A stretch of DNA of 46,003 nucleotides, taken from a bacterium (lineage in GTDB: Bacteria > Planctomycetota > UBA11346). The position numbers and the translations under genes were made by a program. The stretch lies in contig JAIFND010000114.1 in the NCBI GenBank assembly GCA_020047915.1, positions 1 through 46,003 on the forward strand, in the 5' to 3' direction. Under the pieces are notes generated by a model, which was not told the DNA's origin, did no database searches, and was given only the letters and a program-made list of their open reading frames with translations. Within the stretch, counting starts at the first letter, position 1. Every line of letters begins with the position of its first letter. Positions 17,263 through 25,335 of this stretch are shown one piece after another.

Positions 17263-18093
17263 ATGCCCGCATCGCAGCCTGTCCGCCCGGCTGGTGGCAC
17301 CGTCTATACGGCCACCTGGTACCGCCGCGCCGCCGACCCGCGCCTGCACATCCAGGCCATCGGCGTGCGCAAGGACATGCCGGCGGGCGGCTTCACCTAT
17401 CGCGGCCGGCATCGCTGCTGGCAGCTTATGATCTTCCACGATCCGGTGCGCCTGTCAGCAGCCGGGTGCCCCGAGGTGGAGGTGCCGGCGCAATCGGCGG
17501 TGCTGTGGTCGCTGACGCAACGTCCGGCCTGGTACGGACATCTGCGGCAGCCGTGGTCGCATTCGTGGGTGCTGGTCACCGGCAGCATGTGGGACGGTCT
17601 GCTGGCAGCCTGCCCGCTGCCGCTGCTGACGCCCCTGCCCCTGCCGCAGCCCGGCGCGGCAGCGCTGTGCCTGAACGGTCTGGCGCTGGAGCTGTCCAGC
17701 CAGCGGCAGCCGGACGCGGACATCCTGTGCTGCCATCTCGCCATCCTGGTGCGCCAGCTCCATCGCGGTGCCGGTGCTGCCAACGACGACCGCCGCATGT
17801 GGTGGGCGCGCAGCCACCTCGACCAGCACCTCGACCGCCACATCGACCTTGCCGTGCTGGCCCGCGACCAGGGCATGTCGGTGCGCCAGTTCTCGCGCTG
17901 CTTCGTCGCCGCCTGGGGCCTGACGCCGCAGGCCTACCACCTGCAGGCGCGCCTGGCGCACGCGGCCGGTCTGCTGCGCCAGCCCGGCATGACGGTGGCC
18001 GAGGTCGCCCGGCAGGTCGGCTATGCCGACGGCTTCACCTTCTCGAAGGCCTTCTCGCGCTGGGCCGGGGTGCCGCCGACGCGCTTCCGCTGA
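17263..18093 (+). CDS. AraC-family transcriptional regulator
   Basis: A 276-aa protein. The N-terminal ~165 residues are a cupin-like sensor (MPAGGFTYRGRHRCWQLMIF). The C-terminal ~100 residues hold the two AraC helix-turn-helix units: HLDQHLDRHIDLAVLARDQ, MSVRQFSRCFVAAWGLTPQ, then VAEVARQVGYADGFTFSKAF and the final WAGVPPTRFR. It lies 46 bp after the secreted glycosidase, probably co-transcribed with it, and is convergent with the beta-helix gene (7 bp between stops). CATGTC direct repeats with 20-21 bp spacing in three nearby promoters suggest that it controls the sulfatase, glycosidase, beta-helix and SGNH genes; that link is an inference. No such site precedes its own gene. Confidence 0.9.
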   Translation: MPASQPVRPAGGTVYTATWYRRAADPRLHIQAIGVRKDMPAGGFTYRGRHRCWQLMIFHDPVRLSAAGCPEVEVPAQSAVLWSLTQRPAWYGHLRQPWSHSWVLVTGSMWDGLLAACPLPLLTPLPLPQPGAAALCLNGLALELSSQRQPDADILCCHLAILVRQLHRGAGAANDDRRMWWARSHLDQHLDRHIDLAVLARDQGMSVRQFSRCFVAAWGLTPQAYHLQARLAHAAGLLRQPGMTVAEVARQVGYADGFTFSKAFSRWAGVPPTRFR

Positions 18094-18100
18094 GCGGCAG

Positions 18101-20047
18101 TCAGCTGCGACCGGCATACAGCGGCAGCGTCACCAGATGCTGTTGCCGTAGCGGCAGCACCTCCCACACCAGATCGCGCCGCTGGCCGCCGCAGATCTCG
18201 CGCACCAGCACATGCGCCGGGCCCTCGAACGAGCGGTTGGCCTTCCAGTCGGTGGTCGAGGCCGAGACGCTGACCGAGGAGTCCTCGTTGAGCACGGTGG
18301 GCCGGGTCGCACCGCCGGCGTGGTACTGCCGCACCTGGTTGAAGATGCCGCCGAGGATCTCGCTGCGGCCGCCACCGCGGGTGAGGAAGGCGGTCGAGGG
18401 GTTCTCGGTCTTGAAGCCAAGCACCCACAGGTCGCCGCCGTCGTTGACCACTTGTTCGTGGGCGCGTTCCGGGTTGAGCTGACGCGCCCACACGCGCTGG
18501 CCGCGGAAGCGGAAGCCGGGCAGATCCTCGTGGCCCTCGCAGGTGCAGGCGCAGTTGTCGATGAACACGCGCGAGCCGGGGATGGTGTTGGCGTACAGCG
18601 CGCAGTACTGGGTGTGCAGGTCGCGCAGCACCAGGTCGCGCACGCCGTCGTGTTCGATCAGCCGGAAGGGGCCATGGAAGCCGGTCATGGTGAACAGGCG
18701 TTCGATGAGCAGCGGGCGCGGGCCGTCGCCCACCAGCAGCACGCCGCGGTCACGCCGCTGATGCAGGGCCGGCCCGGCTTCGAGGTCGGCGAAGGCGAAA
18801 TCGAGGCGCTCGACCTGCGCCGGGATGCGGATCGGCGCGTCGAGCCGGAAGCGCCCGCGCCCGAAGCGCAGCCCACGCGCGCCGCTGGCGCAGGCCGCGG
18901 CGATGGCCGGGCCGGCGTCGGTGAGCCCGTCGCCGGGCGCCGCCACCTCGACCCAGTCGGCGTCGGCCAGCGGCACGGCCGGCGGATCCTCGACCGGCAG
19001 GCGCAGGGTCGCCGCCGGCTGGTCGGGGAAGAGGCGGATCGGCGCGTGGCTGCTCCATTCCGCCACTGCGGGGCCGGGTTCGTCACCACCCTCGCGATGG
19101 GCGATGGCGACGGCGCGTTGCGGACAGGACAGGTCGCGCACCAGGCAGGCGCCATCGCGCACCTCCACCGCCGGGCGCGGGCCGGGATCCCGGGCGGTGA
19201 GGCCGAGGGCGACGACATGGGCGGCGGTCCCCGCCACCACCAGGGCCGGCGCGGCGCCGCTGACGACGATGCGGTGCAGGGCGAGGTTGTGGTCGCGGCA
19301 GAAGACGCCGGCCTCGGCCTGGCCGGTCAGCTCGGCGTCCTCGACCACGCTGTACAGCCGGTGGTGCAGGAACTGCAGGCCGTGGCGGAAGCCGCTGACC
19401 CGCACGCGCTGGATCAGGGCGCAGCTGCTGTTCCATTTGCGGATGGCGATGCCGGCGAGGCCGGCGCCGTCACCCGAGCGCACCTCGACCTCGCGCACCG
19501 CCCCGGTGTTGTTGCAGTAGAAATCGATCCCGACCGCCCCCGGATTGCCGCAGCCGGTGTCCACCGTCAGGCCCTCGATGGTGTTCTGCATGCACACCGC
19601 GCTCTTCAGGCCGCGCAGCACCTCGATCACCGCCCGGCCATCCGGGGTGGCGAAGGCGGGGCAGCGGTCGTCCAGGCGGATGACGGTGCGCCCGGGTCCG
19701 GCACCCTGCCAGTGGATGCCGCGCGCCAGGTGGTCGCCGTTGCGGCTGTTCACATGGTCGCCCCAGCCGTAGCCGATCGTGCCACTGACGCGGTACACCC
19801 CGGCGGGCAGGTAGAGGATCCGCGCCGGCGGCGCGTCGCGGTGGAAATGCACGCCCTGCGGCCGGGTCTCCGGCCCTTCGGCCTGCGCGCCGGGCGCCGC
19901 CATGCGCGCGATCGCGGCCAACTGCAGCGCGCGGTCGTCAGCCAGGGCGTCATCCAGCGCCTGCCGCAACGCGGCGGTGCAGTCGCGGGCGCCGGTCGGA
20001 TCGCAGTGGTAGGGCGCGGCGGTGACATCGACGAGGACGCTGGTCAT
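18101..20047 (-). CDS. Right-handed beta-helix protein, pectate-lyase-3/GH55-like
   Basis: A 648-aa protein. It begins MTSVLVDVTAAPYHCDPTG, and DCTAALRQALDDA fits the Asp-Asp-Thr-Ala-Ala-Leu opening of the Pectate_lyase_3 (PF12708) superfamily. ILYLPAGVYRVSGTI, then VRSGDGAGLAGIAIRKWN, the NALRVS-type coils and a second helix entry (DAGPAIAAACASGARGLRF) indicate two tandem beta-helix modules. The catalytic residues cannot be assigned, so it could be a polysaccharide lyase, a GH28/GH55-like hydrolase or a polymer-binding protein. No signal peptide is visible, unusual for this fold. The start at 20047 is used because upstream codons lack protein-like sequence, although no ribosome site is clear. 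CATGTC repeats lie 32-59 bp upstream, in the gap after the SGNH gene. Confidence 0.78.
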   Translation of the reverse strand: MTSVLVDVTAAPYHCDPTGARDCTAALRQALDDALADDRALQLAAIARMAAPGAQAEGPETRPQGVHFHRDAPPARILYLPAGVYRVSGTIGYGWGDHVNSRNGDHLARGIHWQGAGPGRTVIRLDDRCPAFATPDGRAVIEVLRGLKSAVCMQNTIEGLTVDTGCGNPGAVGIDFYCNNTGAVREVEVRSGDGAGLAGIAIRKWNSSCALIQRVRVSGFRHGLQFLHHRLYSVVEDAELTGQAEAGVFCRDHNLALHRIVVSGAAPALVVAGTAAHVVALGLTARDPGPRPAVEVRDGACLVRDLSCPQRAVAIAHREGGDEPGPAVAEWSSHAPIRLFPDQPAATLRLPVEDPPAVPLADADWVEVAAPGDGLTDAGPAIAAACASGARGLRFGRGRFRLDAPIRIPAQVERLDFAFADLEAGPALHQRRDRGVLLVGDGPRPLLIERLFTMTGFHGPFRLIEHDGVRDLVLRDLHTQYCALYANTIPGSRVFIDNCACTCEGHEDLPGFRFRGQRVWARQLNPERAHEQVVNDGGDLWVLGFKTENPSTAFLTRGGGRSEILGGIFNQVRQYHAGGATRPTVLNEDSSVSVSASTTDWKANRSFEGPAHVLVREICGGQRRDLVWEVLPLRQQHLVTLPLYAGRS

Positions 20048-20078
20048 GCCGGCATCGTGCCGCGCCTGGTGCGGACTC

Positions 20079-20106
20079 CATGTCCCGACCTGCCAGGGCC
20101 ATGTCG
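20079..20106 (-). promoter_or_regulatory. CATGTC direct repeat, 21-bp period, before the beta-helix gene
   Basis: CATGTCC at 20079 and CATGTCG at 20100 (plus-strand reading) are 21 bp apart, in the 77-bp gap between the SGNH stop and the beta-helix start. In gene orientation they read GGGACATGG and CCGACATGG. They match the pairs at 14425 and 21455. Confidence 0.55.
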
Positions 20107-20124
20107 GCGCCGGACAAGGATGGA

Positions 20125-21408
20125 CTACGACGCGAGGCCTGGCCACAGGGCCAGGCGGCCCGCCATCATCTCGTCGGCCAGGGCGGCCAGCGGCGCGCCC
20201 ACGGCCTCATCGACCGGGCACCAGCCGGCGAGCACCTGGCGCTCGCGCTGCGCGGCGGCGCTGGCGCCGGTGAGGGCGCGGTACCACAGGCAGGCGTTGA
20301 GATAGCCGGCACGGTAGCCGAGGTGGTGGCGATCGGGATCCTGCCAGCAGCGGTCCGGCCAGCGCCGCTCGGCCAGGGCCAGGGTCGCGGCCCATGGCAC
20401 CACGGCGGCGCCGTGTTCCGCCCCGATGCGGTCGTAGGCCTCCTGGATGCGCAGCCGGTCGTCGGGCGTGTGGCGTGCCGGGGCGCTGTAGGCGTAGAGC
20501 AGCGGCACGGCCCCGGCAGCGCGCACCCGCCCGATCAGGTCCGGCAGGTGCGCGGCGAAGGACTCCGGGCGCTCCAGTGGACCCGCCGAGCTGTCGGTCA
20601 GCGCCACGGCATCGCATCCACCGGTGGCGATGCGCGTCGCGACGGCGGGGTGCGCCGCGAGATGGGCGATGTCCTTGCCGCCGAAGCAGAGCTGGTCGGT
20701 CTCCAGGCGCAGGTGGTCGTGGTGCATCGCCACCATGCGCGCCAGGGTCTGCGGAATGGCCCAGTAGAAGACGCCGCTGTGGCCGACGAAGAGCAGCCGA
20801 CGGCGCTGCGCCTGCGGTGCAGCCGGTGGTTCCACCGGCATGCCGGGGGAGGCCAACGCGTGGTGGGCCATGGCCGGCTCGCGATCCGCCGCATCGCGAT
20901 GCACCTCGATCGCGTACAGTGCCGCGCCAGCGGAGAAGCGCAGGCGCAGGCCGTCGGCTTCGGCGACCAGGCCGCTCAGGTCGATCCACGCGGCGCGGGC
21001 GAAGCCGCCGGCGAGCTGGGCCGGGGTGATCGGCGGCGAGGTCCACGCGCCATTGCCGACCGTGAAGCGGCGTTCGAGCACGGCCAGCGCCTGGTGCGTC
21101 TCGGCGACCAGCAGGCGCACCCGGTAGCGACCAGGCGGCAGCGGCAGCAGGCAAGACTCCAGCCCGTGGCATTCGCGGCGCAGCACCGGCGCCAGCCAGG
21201 CGGGATGCAGCGGCAGGTCGGGATCGCGGGCGGCGAGCGCGCCGCCGGTGCGGATCCAGCAGTGGCCGGACGGATCCGCGCCGGCCTCCCAGCGGCGTCC
21301 ATGGCCATCATGCCACGCGGTCTCCAGGCCGCAGGCGAGGCGCAGCACGGCGGTGTCCTGGCGGTCGTCGGCGTCGGGGTGGGTCGGCAGCGGGGGCGGT
21401 ACGGTCAT
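20125..21408 (-). CDS. Malectin-like domain fused to SGNH-type hydrolase/esterase
   Basis: A 427-aa two-domain protein. Residues ~18-170 resemble malectin (VLRLACGLETAWHDGHGRRW, LPPGRYRVRLLVAETH, GLRLRFSAGAALYAIEV), a carbohydrate-binding beta-sandwich. Residues ~203-420 form an SGNH hydrolase: RRRLLFVGHSGVFYWAI with candidate nucleophile Ser211, a central oxyanion region (FGGKDIAHL), and WQDPDRHHLGYRAGYLNA with the C-terminal Asp-x-x-His. Enzymes of this plan remove acetyl or other acyl groups from polysaccharides. No signal peptide is seen. ATG 21408 precedes the first domain; the ORF-track extension is arginine/proline-rich. CATGTC repeats lie 47-73 bp upstream. It probably acts with the beta-helix protein downstream. 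Confidence 0.8.
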   Translation of the reverse strand: MTVPPPLPTHPDADDRQDTAVLRLACGLETAWHDGHGRRWEAGADPSGHCWIRTGGALAARDPDLPLHPAWLAPVLRRECHGLESCLLPLPPGRYRVRLLVAETHQALAVLERRFTVGNGAWTSPPITPAQLAGGFARAAWIDLSGLVAEADGLRLRFSAGAALYAIEVHRDAADREPAMAHHALASPGMPVEPPAAPQAQRRRLLFVGHSGVFYWAIPQTLARMVAMHHDHLRLETDQLCFGGKDIAHLAAHPAVATRIATGGCDAVALTDSSAGPLERPESFAAHLPDLIGRVRAAGAVPLLYAYSAPARHTPDDRLRIQEAYDRIGAEHGAAVVPWAATLALAERRWPDRCWQDPDRHHLGYRAGYLNACLWYRALTGASAAAQRERQVLAGWCPVDEAVGAPLAALADEMMAGRLALWPGLAS

Positions 21409-21454
21409 GGGCAGCGGCGGGCGGAGGCAGCATGCCAGCCGGTGGCCGGCCGGC

Positions 21455-21481
21455 CATGTCCAGGGTGGCCTGGGCATGTCC
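21455..21481 (-). promoter_or_regulatory. CATGTCC direct repeat, 20-bp period, before the malectin-SGNH gene
   Basis: CATGTCC occurs at 21455-21461 and 21475-21481, 20 bp apart, upstream of the ATG at 21408. In gene orientation both read GGACATG. The spacing is one base shorter than at 14425 and 20079. It is part of the proposed AraC regulon. Confidence 0.5.
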
Positions 21482-21613
21482 CGAGCCGTCGGAGCGGGAA
21501 ACCTGCTGCGCCTGGCCGATGACCATGCAGATGATGACATCCTGATCTACCTGGATGAGGATCTGGTAGCACGTGGCCGGCTGCCCGACACCGGCGTCGA
21601 GCAGGTGAGGTGA
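21476..21613 (+). CDS. Small ORF of 45 codons, doubtful
   Basis: This is the last part of a longer open frame, beginning MSRAVGAGNLLRLADDHADD and containing DILIYLDEDLVARG. Codon third positions are mostly G or C, as in real genes here. Its TGA overlaps the ATG of the next small ORF as TGATG. I recognise no family; the middle resembles a beta-sandwich strand pair such as those in glycosidase accessory domains, so it may be a gene remnant rather than a functional peptide. It starts inside the second CATGTCC copy. Confidence 0.25.
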   Translation: MSRAVGAGNLLRLADDHADDDILIYLDEDLVARGRLPDTGVEQVR

Positions 21614-21840
21614 TGGGGCTGAGGGTCGCGCTGAGTTCCATCGGCCGGCAGCCGCAGCGCCACGTGCACCAGGTTGCGGTCTTCACCGTGCCGTCGATGC
21701 TGCTGACCCCGGGCTGGCACGAGGCAGTGCTGCACGGCCGAGGCTGCGCCGAGGTCTTCCTCGATCCCGACCCCGCCGCCTCGGCCGCGATCGCCCTCGA
21801 CCCCGCCGGCATCACCATCGTCCAGGTCGACATCCCATGA
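21613..21840 (+). CDS. Small hypothetical protein or fragment, translationally linked to the threonine aldolase gene
   Basis: A 75-aa frame with GGTGAGG just upstream and a stop that overlaps the aldolase ATG as ATGA. The sequence HQVAVFTVPSMLLTPGWHEA followed by ALDPAGITIVQVDIP looks like the C-terminal beta-sandwich of a glycosidase rather than a complete protein, and it may once have been joined to the upstream small frame. I do not recognise a family. The overlap argues for translation; the lack of a full domain argues for decay. Confidence 0.4.
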   Translation: MGLRVALSSIGRQPQRHVHQVAVFTVPSMLLTPGWHEAVLHGRGCAEVFLDPDPAASAAIALDPAGITIVQVDIP

Positions 21841-22858
21841 ACAGCATCCCCCGCACCTGCTTCGCCAGCGACAATTATGCCGGCACCTGCCCCGAGGCCT
21901 GGGCGGCCCTGGCCGCGGCCAATGCCGGGCATGCGATCTCCTTACCGAGGCCGCCTGCCGCGCCATCGCCCAGCTCTTCGGCTGCGACTGCGATGTGTAT
22001 TTCGTCTTCAACGGCACCGCCGCCAACTCGCTGGCCCTGGCGGCGCTGTGCCAGAGCTACCACAGCGTGATCTGCCCGGATAGCGCGCATGTCGAGACCG
22101 ACGAGTGCGGCGCCCCGGAATTCTTCTCCAATGGATCGAAGCTGCTATGCGCGCGCAGTGAGCACGGCAAGGTCGCGCCCGCAGCGGTCGCCGAGCTGGC
22201 GACGCGGCGGCGCGACATCCACTTCCCCAAGCCGCGTGTGCTGAGCATCACCCAGACCACGGAGGCCGGCACCATCTACACTCCCGACGAGGTCCGCGCC
22301 CTGCACGAGGTGGCCGCGCGGCACGACCTCAAGCTGCACATGGACGGCGCGCGCTTCGCCAACGCCGTCGCCGCCCTCGGCTGCGATCCGGCGGAACTCA
22401 CCTGGAAGGCTGGCGTCGATGTGCTGTGCTTCGGCGGCACCAAGCAGGGCATGCCGGTGGGCGAAGCGGTGGTGTTCTTCGACCGTGGCCTCTCGGCCGA
22501 TTTCGCCTGGCGCTGCAAGCAGGCCGGCCAGTTGGCCTCGAAGATGCGCTACCTGACCGCACCCTGGCCGGCGTTGCTGGCCGATGGCGCCTGGCTACGC
22601 CACGCCGGCAACGCCAACGCCAACGCCGCCCGCCTGGGCGCCGCGCTGGCGACGCTTCCCGGGGTCGAACTGCTGCATCCGGTGCAGGCCAACGCCGTCT
22701 TCGCCCGCCTGCCACCGCCGCTGGCGGCCGGACTGCGCGAACGTGGCTGGCGCTTCTACGACTTCCTCGGTGGCGGTGGCGCGCGCTTCGTCTGCGGCTG
22801 GGACTGCCAGCCGGCGTGGATCGACGCGCTGCTGGCCGACGCCCGCGCCCTGGGCTGA
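21837..22858 (+). pseudogene. ltaE: Low-specificity L-threonine aldolase, damaged by an internal deletion and frameshift
   Basis: The intact protein would be a PLP enzyme splitting L-threonine to glycine and acetaldehyde. The N-terminus MNSIPRTCFASDNYAGTCPE is in one frame up to NAGHAI (21938). The rest continues in another frame from LTEAACRAIAQLFGCDC (21941), then the family motifs FNGTAANSLALAAL, CPDSAHVETDECGAPEFF, HMDGARFANAVAAL and CFGGTKQGMPVGEA (PLP lysine). Pseudomonas-type relatives have a YGDDxW segment between these parts. A loss of 19 bp would remove exactly that segment and produce the observed frame change. As written the gene gives only a 77-aa product from its own start. It may be a real pseudogene or an assembly error. 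The downstream frame alone (from 21995) lacks the N-terminal active-site segment. Confidence 0.85.
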
Positions 22859-22870
22859 GCCGGCGCGTGT

Positions 22871-23059
22871 TCAGCGACGGCTGACCAGACCCAGCACCAC
22901 CAGGTCGTCGGCCTGCGCTCCGAGCTTGCCCACGCCAAAGACGCCGCCATTCGCCTCCAGACCGGCGAAGACGATGCGCAGCTCCACCGGGCTGGCCAGA
23001 CGGCGCAGCGCCGGGATGGCCGAGAGGTCGGCACTGACCTTGATGCAGATACCGGACAT
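22871..23059 (-). CDS. Small hypothetical protein (62 aa)
   Basis: The frame reads MSGICIKVSADLSAIPALRR and ends DDLVVLGLVSRR. Nearly every codon ends in G or C, as in neighbouring genes, and the hydrophobic pattern is regular, so it looks coding. I do not recognise a family, and there is no clear ribosome site. It lies between the convergent threonine aldolase and Gfo/Idh genes, 12 bp from the aldolase stop. It could be a complete small protein or the tail of a degraded gene. Confidence 0.45.
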   Translation of the reverse strand: MSGICIKVSADLSAIPALRRLASPVELRIVFAGLEANGGVFGVGKLGAQADDLVVLGLVSRR

Positions 23060-23061
23060 CA

Positions 23062-23088
23062 GCCGGCCGCCAGTTTTTATCGGCCGGC
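23062..23088. repeat. Perfect 8-bp inverted repeat
   Basis: GCCGGCCG, an 11-base AT-rich spacer containing TTTTT, then CGGCCGGC. It lies just upstream of the 62-aa ORF and downstream of the Gfo/Idh gene. The rest of the gap to 23189 holds no gene I can support. The repeat could form an RNA hairpin, but the T-run is in the loop, so it is not a standard terminator. Confidence 0.35.
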
Positions 23089-23189
23089 CAGCGGCAAAGG
23101 GCGCTTCACCGACCTTGATGCCCCCTGCCACACCTCGAGACGCGGCTGCAGATCGCCATCCCCACAGCGGGATGCTCTGGTTCGTCCCG

Positions 23190-24206
23190 TCAGCGTGCCT
23201 GGGCCGCCGCAACGTACTCCACTGTCCGCCCGGCGGCGGCCATGCCGCGGCGCACGATGGCGATGTCGAGGGCTGCGTCGGCCACGCTCACCAGACGCCG
23301 CGGCAGCGGCTTGCCGTCCAGTACCGTGTCGGAGAACTCATCATACTGGGTGCGGGCGAAAGCCGGCACCGGGATGATCTTCTTCTCGCCCTTGCGCGAA
23401 GCGTGGATGCCGCCCTCGCCCAGGGTCAGGCGCCAGCCCTGGTCGGTGACCAGGAAGAACTGGTCGATGTGCTCGCGCTCGTTGCCCGCGGTGCTCCACA
23501 CCTGCAGGTCGGCGGCCCAGGTGATGAAGAGGTGGGCCGAACCGCCGCCAACGAAGTCGAGCTTGAGAAATTCGGTGTCCTTGCAGGCCAGCTCGGGGTG
23601 GCTGTGGGTGTCGGCGAACAACGTGCCGCGTACCGCCACGCGACCCATCAGGTAGCGCGCCGCATTGAGGTTATGGACCATCGCATCCAGGAAGGGGCCG
23701 CCGTTGGCCTGCGGATCGGTGGCCCAGCTGTTCCACTGCGGATAGTGGTGGATCCAGTCCTGCTTGTAGAGCGCCAGCCTGCCGAGCGTGCCGCCATCGA
23801 AGAGGTCCTTCAGCGCCTCGACCGCGGCGTTGCCGCTGCGCGAGTAGATCACGCCGAAGGGGATCTGGGCGGTGGCCTTGGCGATCGCGGCGCATTCGGC
23901 CTCGTCGCTGGCCAGAGGCTTGGTCGCGATGATCGCCTTGCCGGCGGCTGCGGCCTGCTCGACCAGCCCACGTCGCACCTGCGGCGGCACGAAGAGGGCG
24001 ACGGCGTTGATCGTGGGGTCGGCGAAGGCCTCCTCGGGCGTGGCCAGGACGCGGCCGCCCAGTTCCTTCGCCCACTTCTCAGCGCGGACGCGGTCGGGGT
24101 CGTAGAGGGCGGCGACGGTGGTGCGCTTCGAGGCCTTGAGGTCGCCGGCCTGCCAGCGCAGGAAGTCGCCGCAGCCGAAGATCGCGAGGTTGAGGTTGGT
24201 GCTCAT
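23190..24206 (-). CDS. Gfo/Idh/MocA-family NAD(P)-dependent oxidoreductase
   Basis: A 338-aa protein. LNLAIFGCGDFLRWQ is the Rossmann nucleotide-binding motif, AIIATKPLASD holds Lys96 in the position of the family's catalytic E/T-K-P lysine, and GPFLDAMVHNLNAARYL carries the Asp and His of the active site. The C-terminal half is the family's beta-sheet domain. Members oxidise or reduce sugars, inositols and their derivatives; the substrate is not readable. The start has AAGGA eight bases upstream. It follows the epimerase gene by 23 bp, and both are divergent from an AraC regulator at 25336, which suggests a two-gene sugar-modifying operon under local control. Confidence 0.92.
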   Translation of the reverse strand: MSTNLNLAIFGCGDFLRWQAGDLKASKRTTVAALYDPDRVRAEKWAKELGGRVLATPEEAFADPTINAVALFVPPQVRRGLVEQAAAAGKAIIATKPLASDEAECAAIAKATAQIPFGVIYSRSGNAAVEALKDLFDGGTLGRLALYKQDWIHHYPQWNSWATDPQANGGPFLDAMVHNLNAARYLMGRVAVRGTLFADTHSHPELACKDTEFLKLDFVGGGSAHLFITWAADLQVWSTAGNEREHIDQFFLVTDQGWRLTLGEGGIHASRKGEKKIIPVPAFARTQYDEFSDTVLDGKPLPRRLVSVADAALDIAIVRRGMAAAGRTVEYVAAAQAR

Positions 24207-24229
24207 GGTGGGTTCCTTGATCTGTGAGG

Positions 24230-25249
24230 TCAGGCGACGACCGGCAGGGGCTTGCCGATCGCGGTGTAGGCGGCGGTCATCGCGGCGATACAGCGGTCGA
24301 GGAAGGCGTTGTTGCCCGCCTCGACCACCTGGCGGGCCGGGTCGGCCTCGTACCAGGCGATGGTGCGACGGATGCCTTCGCGCCAGGGGATGCGCGCCTG
24401 CCAGCCGGGGACGAAGGCCTTGATCTTGCTGTTGTCGAACACTGCGGAGGCGGCCTTGTCGCCATGCAGATTGCCCCGGTGCCAGGGCTCGACCGCCGCC
24501 ACCAGATCGCTCGGCACATGCACGATGCGTGTCGGCACTCCGACCGCGCGACCGATCTCGCGGTAGATCTCATCCCAGGTCAGCACCTCGTCGCTGGTGA
24601 TGTGAAAGGCCTCGCCGACCGCCGCCGGATTGCCGAGCAGACCGTAGAGTGCCCGGCAGAAGTCCTCGGCGTGGGTGATGGTCCATAGCGACGTGCCGTC
24701 CCCATGCGCCACCACCGGCACGCCGCGCTTCACGCGATCGACCAGGGTGTAGTCCGTCCAGCCGCCAAGCGCAGTCGGGATGACGGTGTCATAGGTCAGC
24801 GAGGGCCGGATGATGACGGTGGGGAAGCCCTGCTTGCAGAGCAGCTCCAGGCACTGCTCCTCGCAGGCGATCTTGTCGCGCGAGTAGTCCCAGTACGGGT
24901 TGATCAGCGGAGTGGACTCGGTCACGAGGTAACGGGCGAGCGGTTTCTGATACACCGACGCCGAGGAAACAAAGATGTACTGCGCCGTGCGCCCGGCGAA
25001 GACGCGCGCATCACGCGCGACATCCTCGGGCTTGAAGGCGATGAAATCGAGCACGGCATCGAAGGTGGTGCCGGCGGTCGCGGCGACGAGGGCGGCCTCA
25101 TCCCTGGCATCGCAACTGACCTGCCGGGTACCGGGAATGGGGTTGCGCTTGCCGCGGTTGACCAGCCAGGTCTCATGGCCGGCCTCCACGAGCTGGCGGG
25201 TGAGCGAGGCGCTGATGTTGCCGGTGCCGCCGAGAAGCAGGACGCGCAT
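24230..25249 (-). CDS. NAD-dependent epimerase/dehydratase (extended SDR)
   Basis: A 339-aa protein starting MRVLLLGGTGNISASLTRQL, with the GGTGxIS variant of the Rossmann motif. FVSSASVYQKP and WDYSRDKIACEE supply the Ser/Tyr-x-x-x-Lys active site; IIRPSLTYD and HITSDEVLTWDEIYREIGRA are typical of nucleotide-sugar or sugar epimerase-like proteins. ATG 25249 precedes the fold directly and has GGAG nine bases upstream; the ORF-track start at 25324 lies inside the divergent promoter. It is the first gene of the pair with the Gfo/Idh protein. The substrate is unknown. Confidence 0.92.
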   Translation of the reverse strand: MRVLLLGGTGNISASLTRQLVEAGHETWLVNRGKRNPIPGTRQVSCDARDEAALVAATAGTTFDAVLDFIAFKPEDVARDARVFAGRTAQYIFVSSASVYQKPLARYLVTESTPLINPYWDYSRDKIACEEQCLELLCKQGFPTVIIRPSLTYDTVIPTALGGWTDYTLVDRVKRGVPVVAHGDGTSLWTITHAEDFCRALYGLLGNPAAVGEAFHITSDEVLTWDEIYREIGRAVGVPTRIVHVPSDLVAAVEPWHRGNLHGDKAASAVFDNSKIKAFVPGWQARIPWREGIRRTIAWYEADPARQVVEAGNNAFLDRCIAAMTAAYTAIGKPLPVVA

Positions 25250-25335
25250 GGTGTAGGTCTCCGCGCTGCACGGTAGTCCACTGACGGACGCCTTTCCACT
25301 CGCCTTGGAACCTGTTTCTCTCATCCTGTGATCTC

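Noticed and set aside
14358-17300. Minus-strand ORF of 980 aa
   Set aside because: It is antisense to the secreted glycosidase and has the Ala/Gly/Arg/His-rich composition of GC-rich shadow frames, with no motif.
21476-21840. Toxin-antitoxin pair
   Set aside because: The overlapping small frames prompted the idea, but neither peptide resembles a toxin or antitoxin family, and the sequence looks like beta-sandwich fragments.
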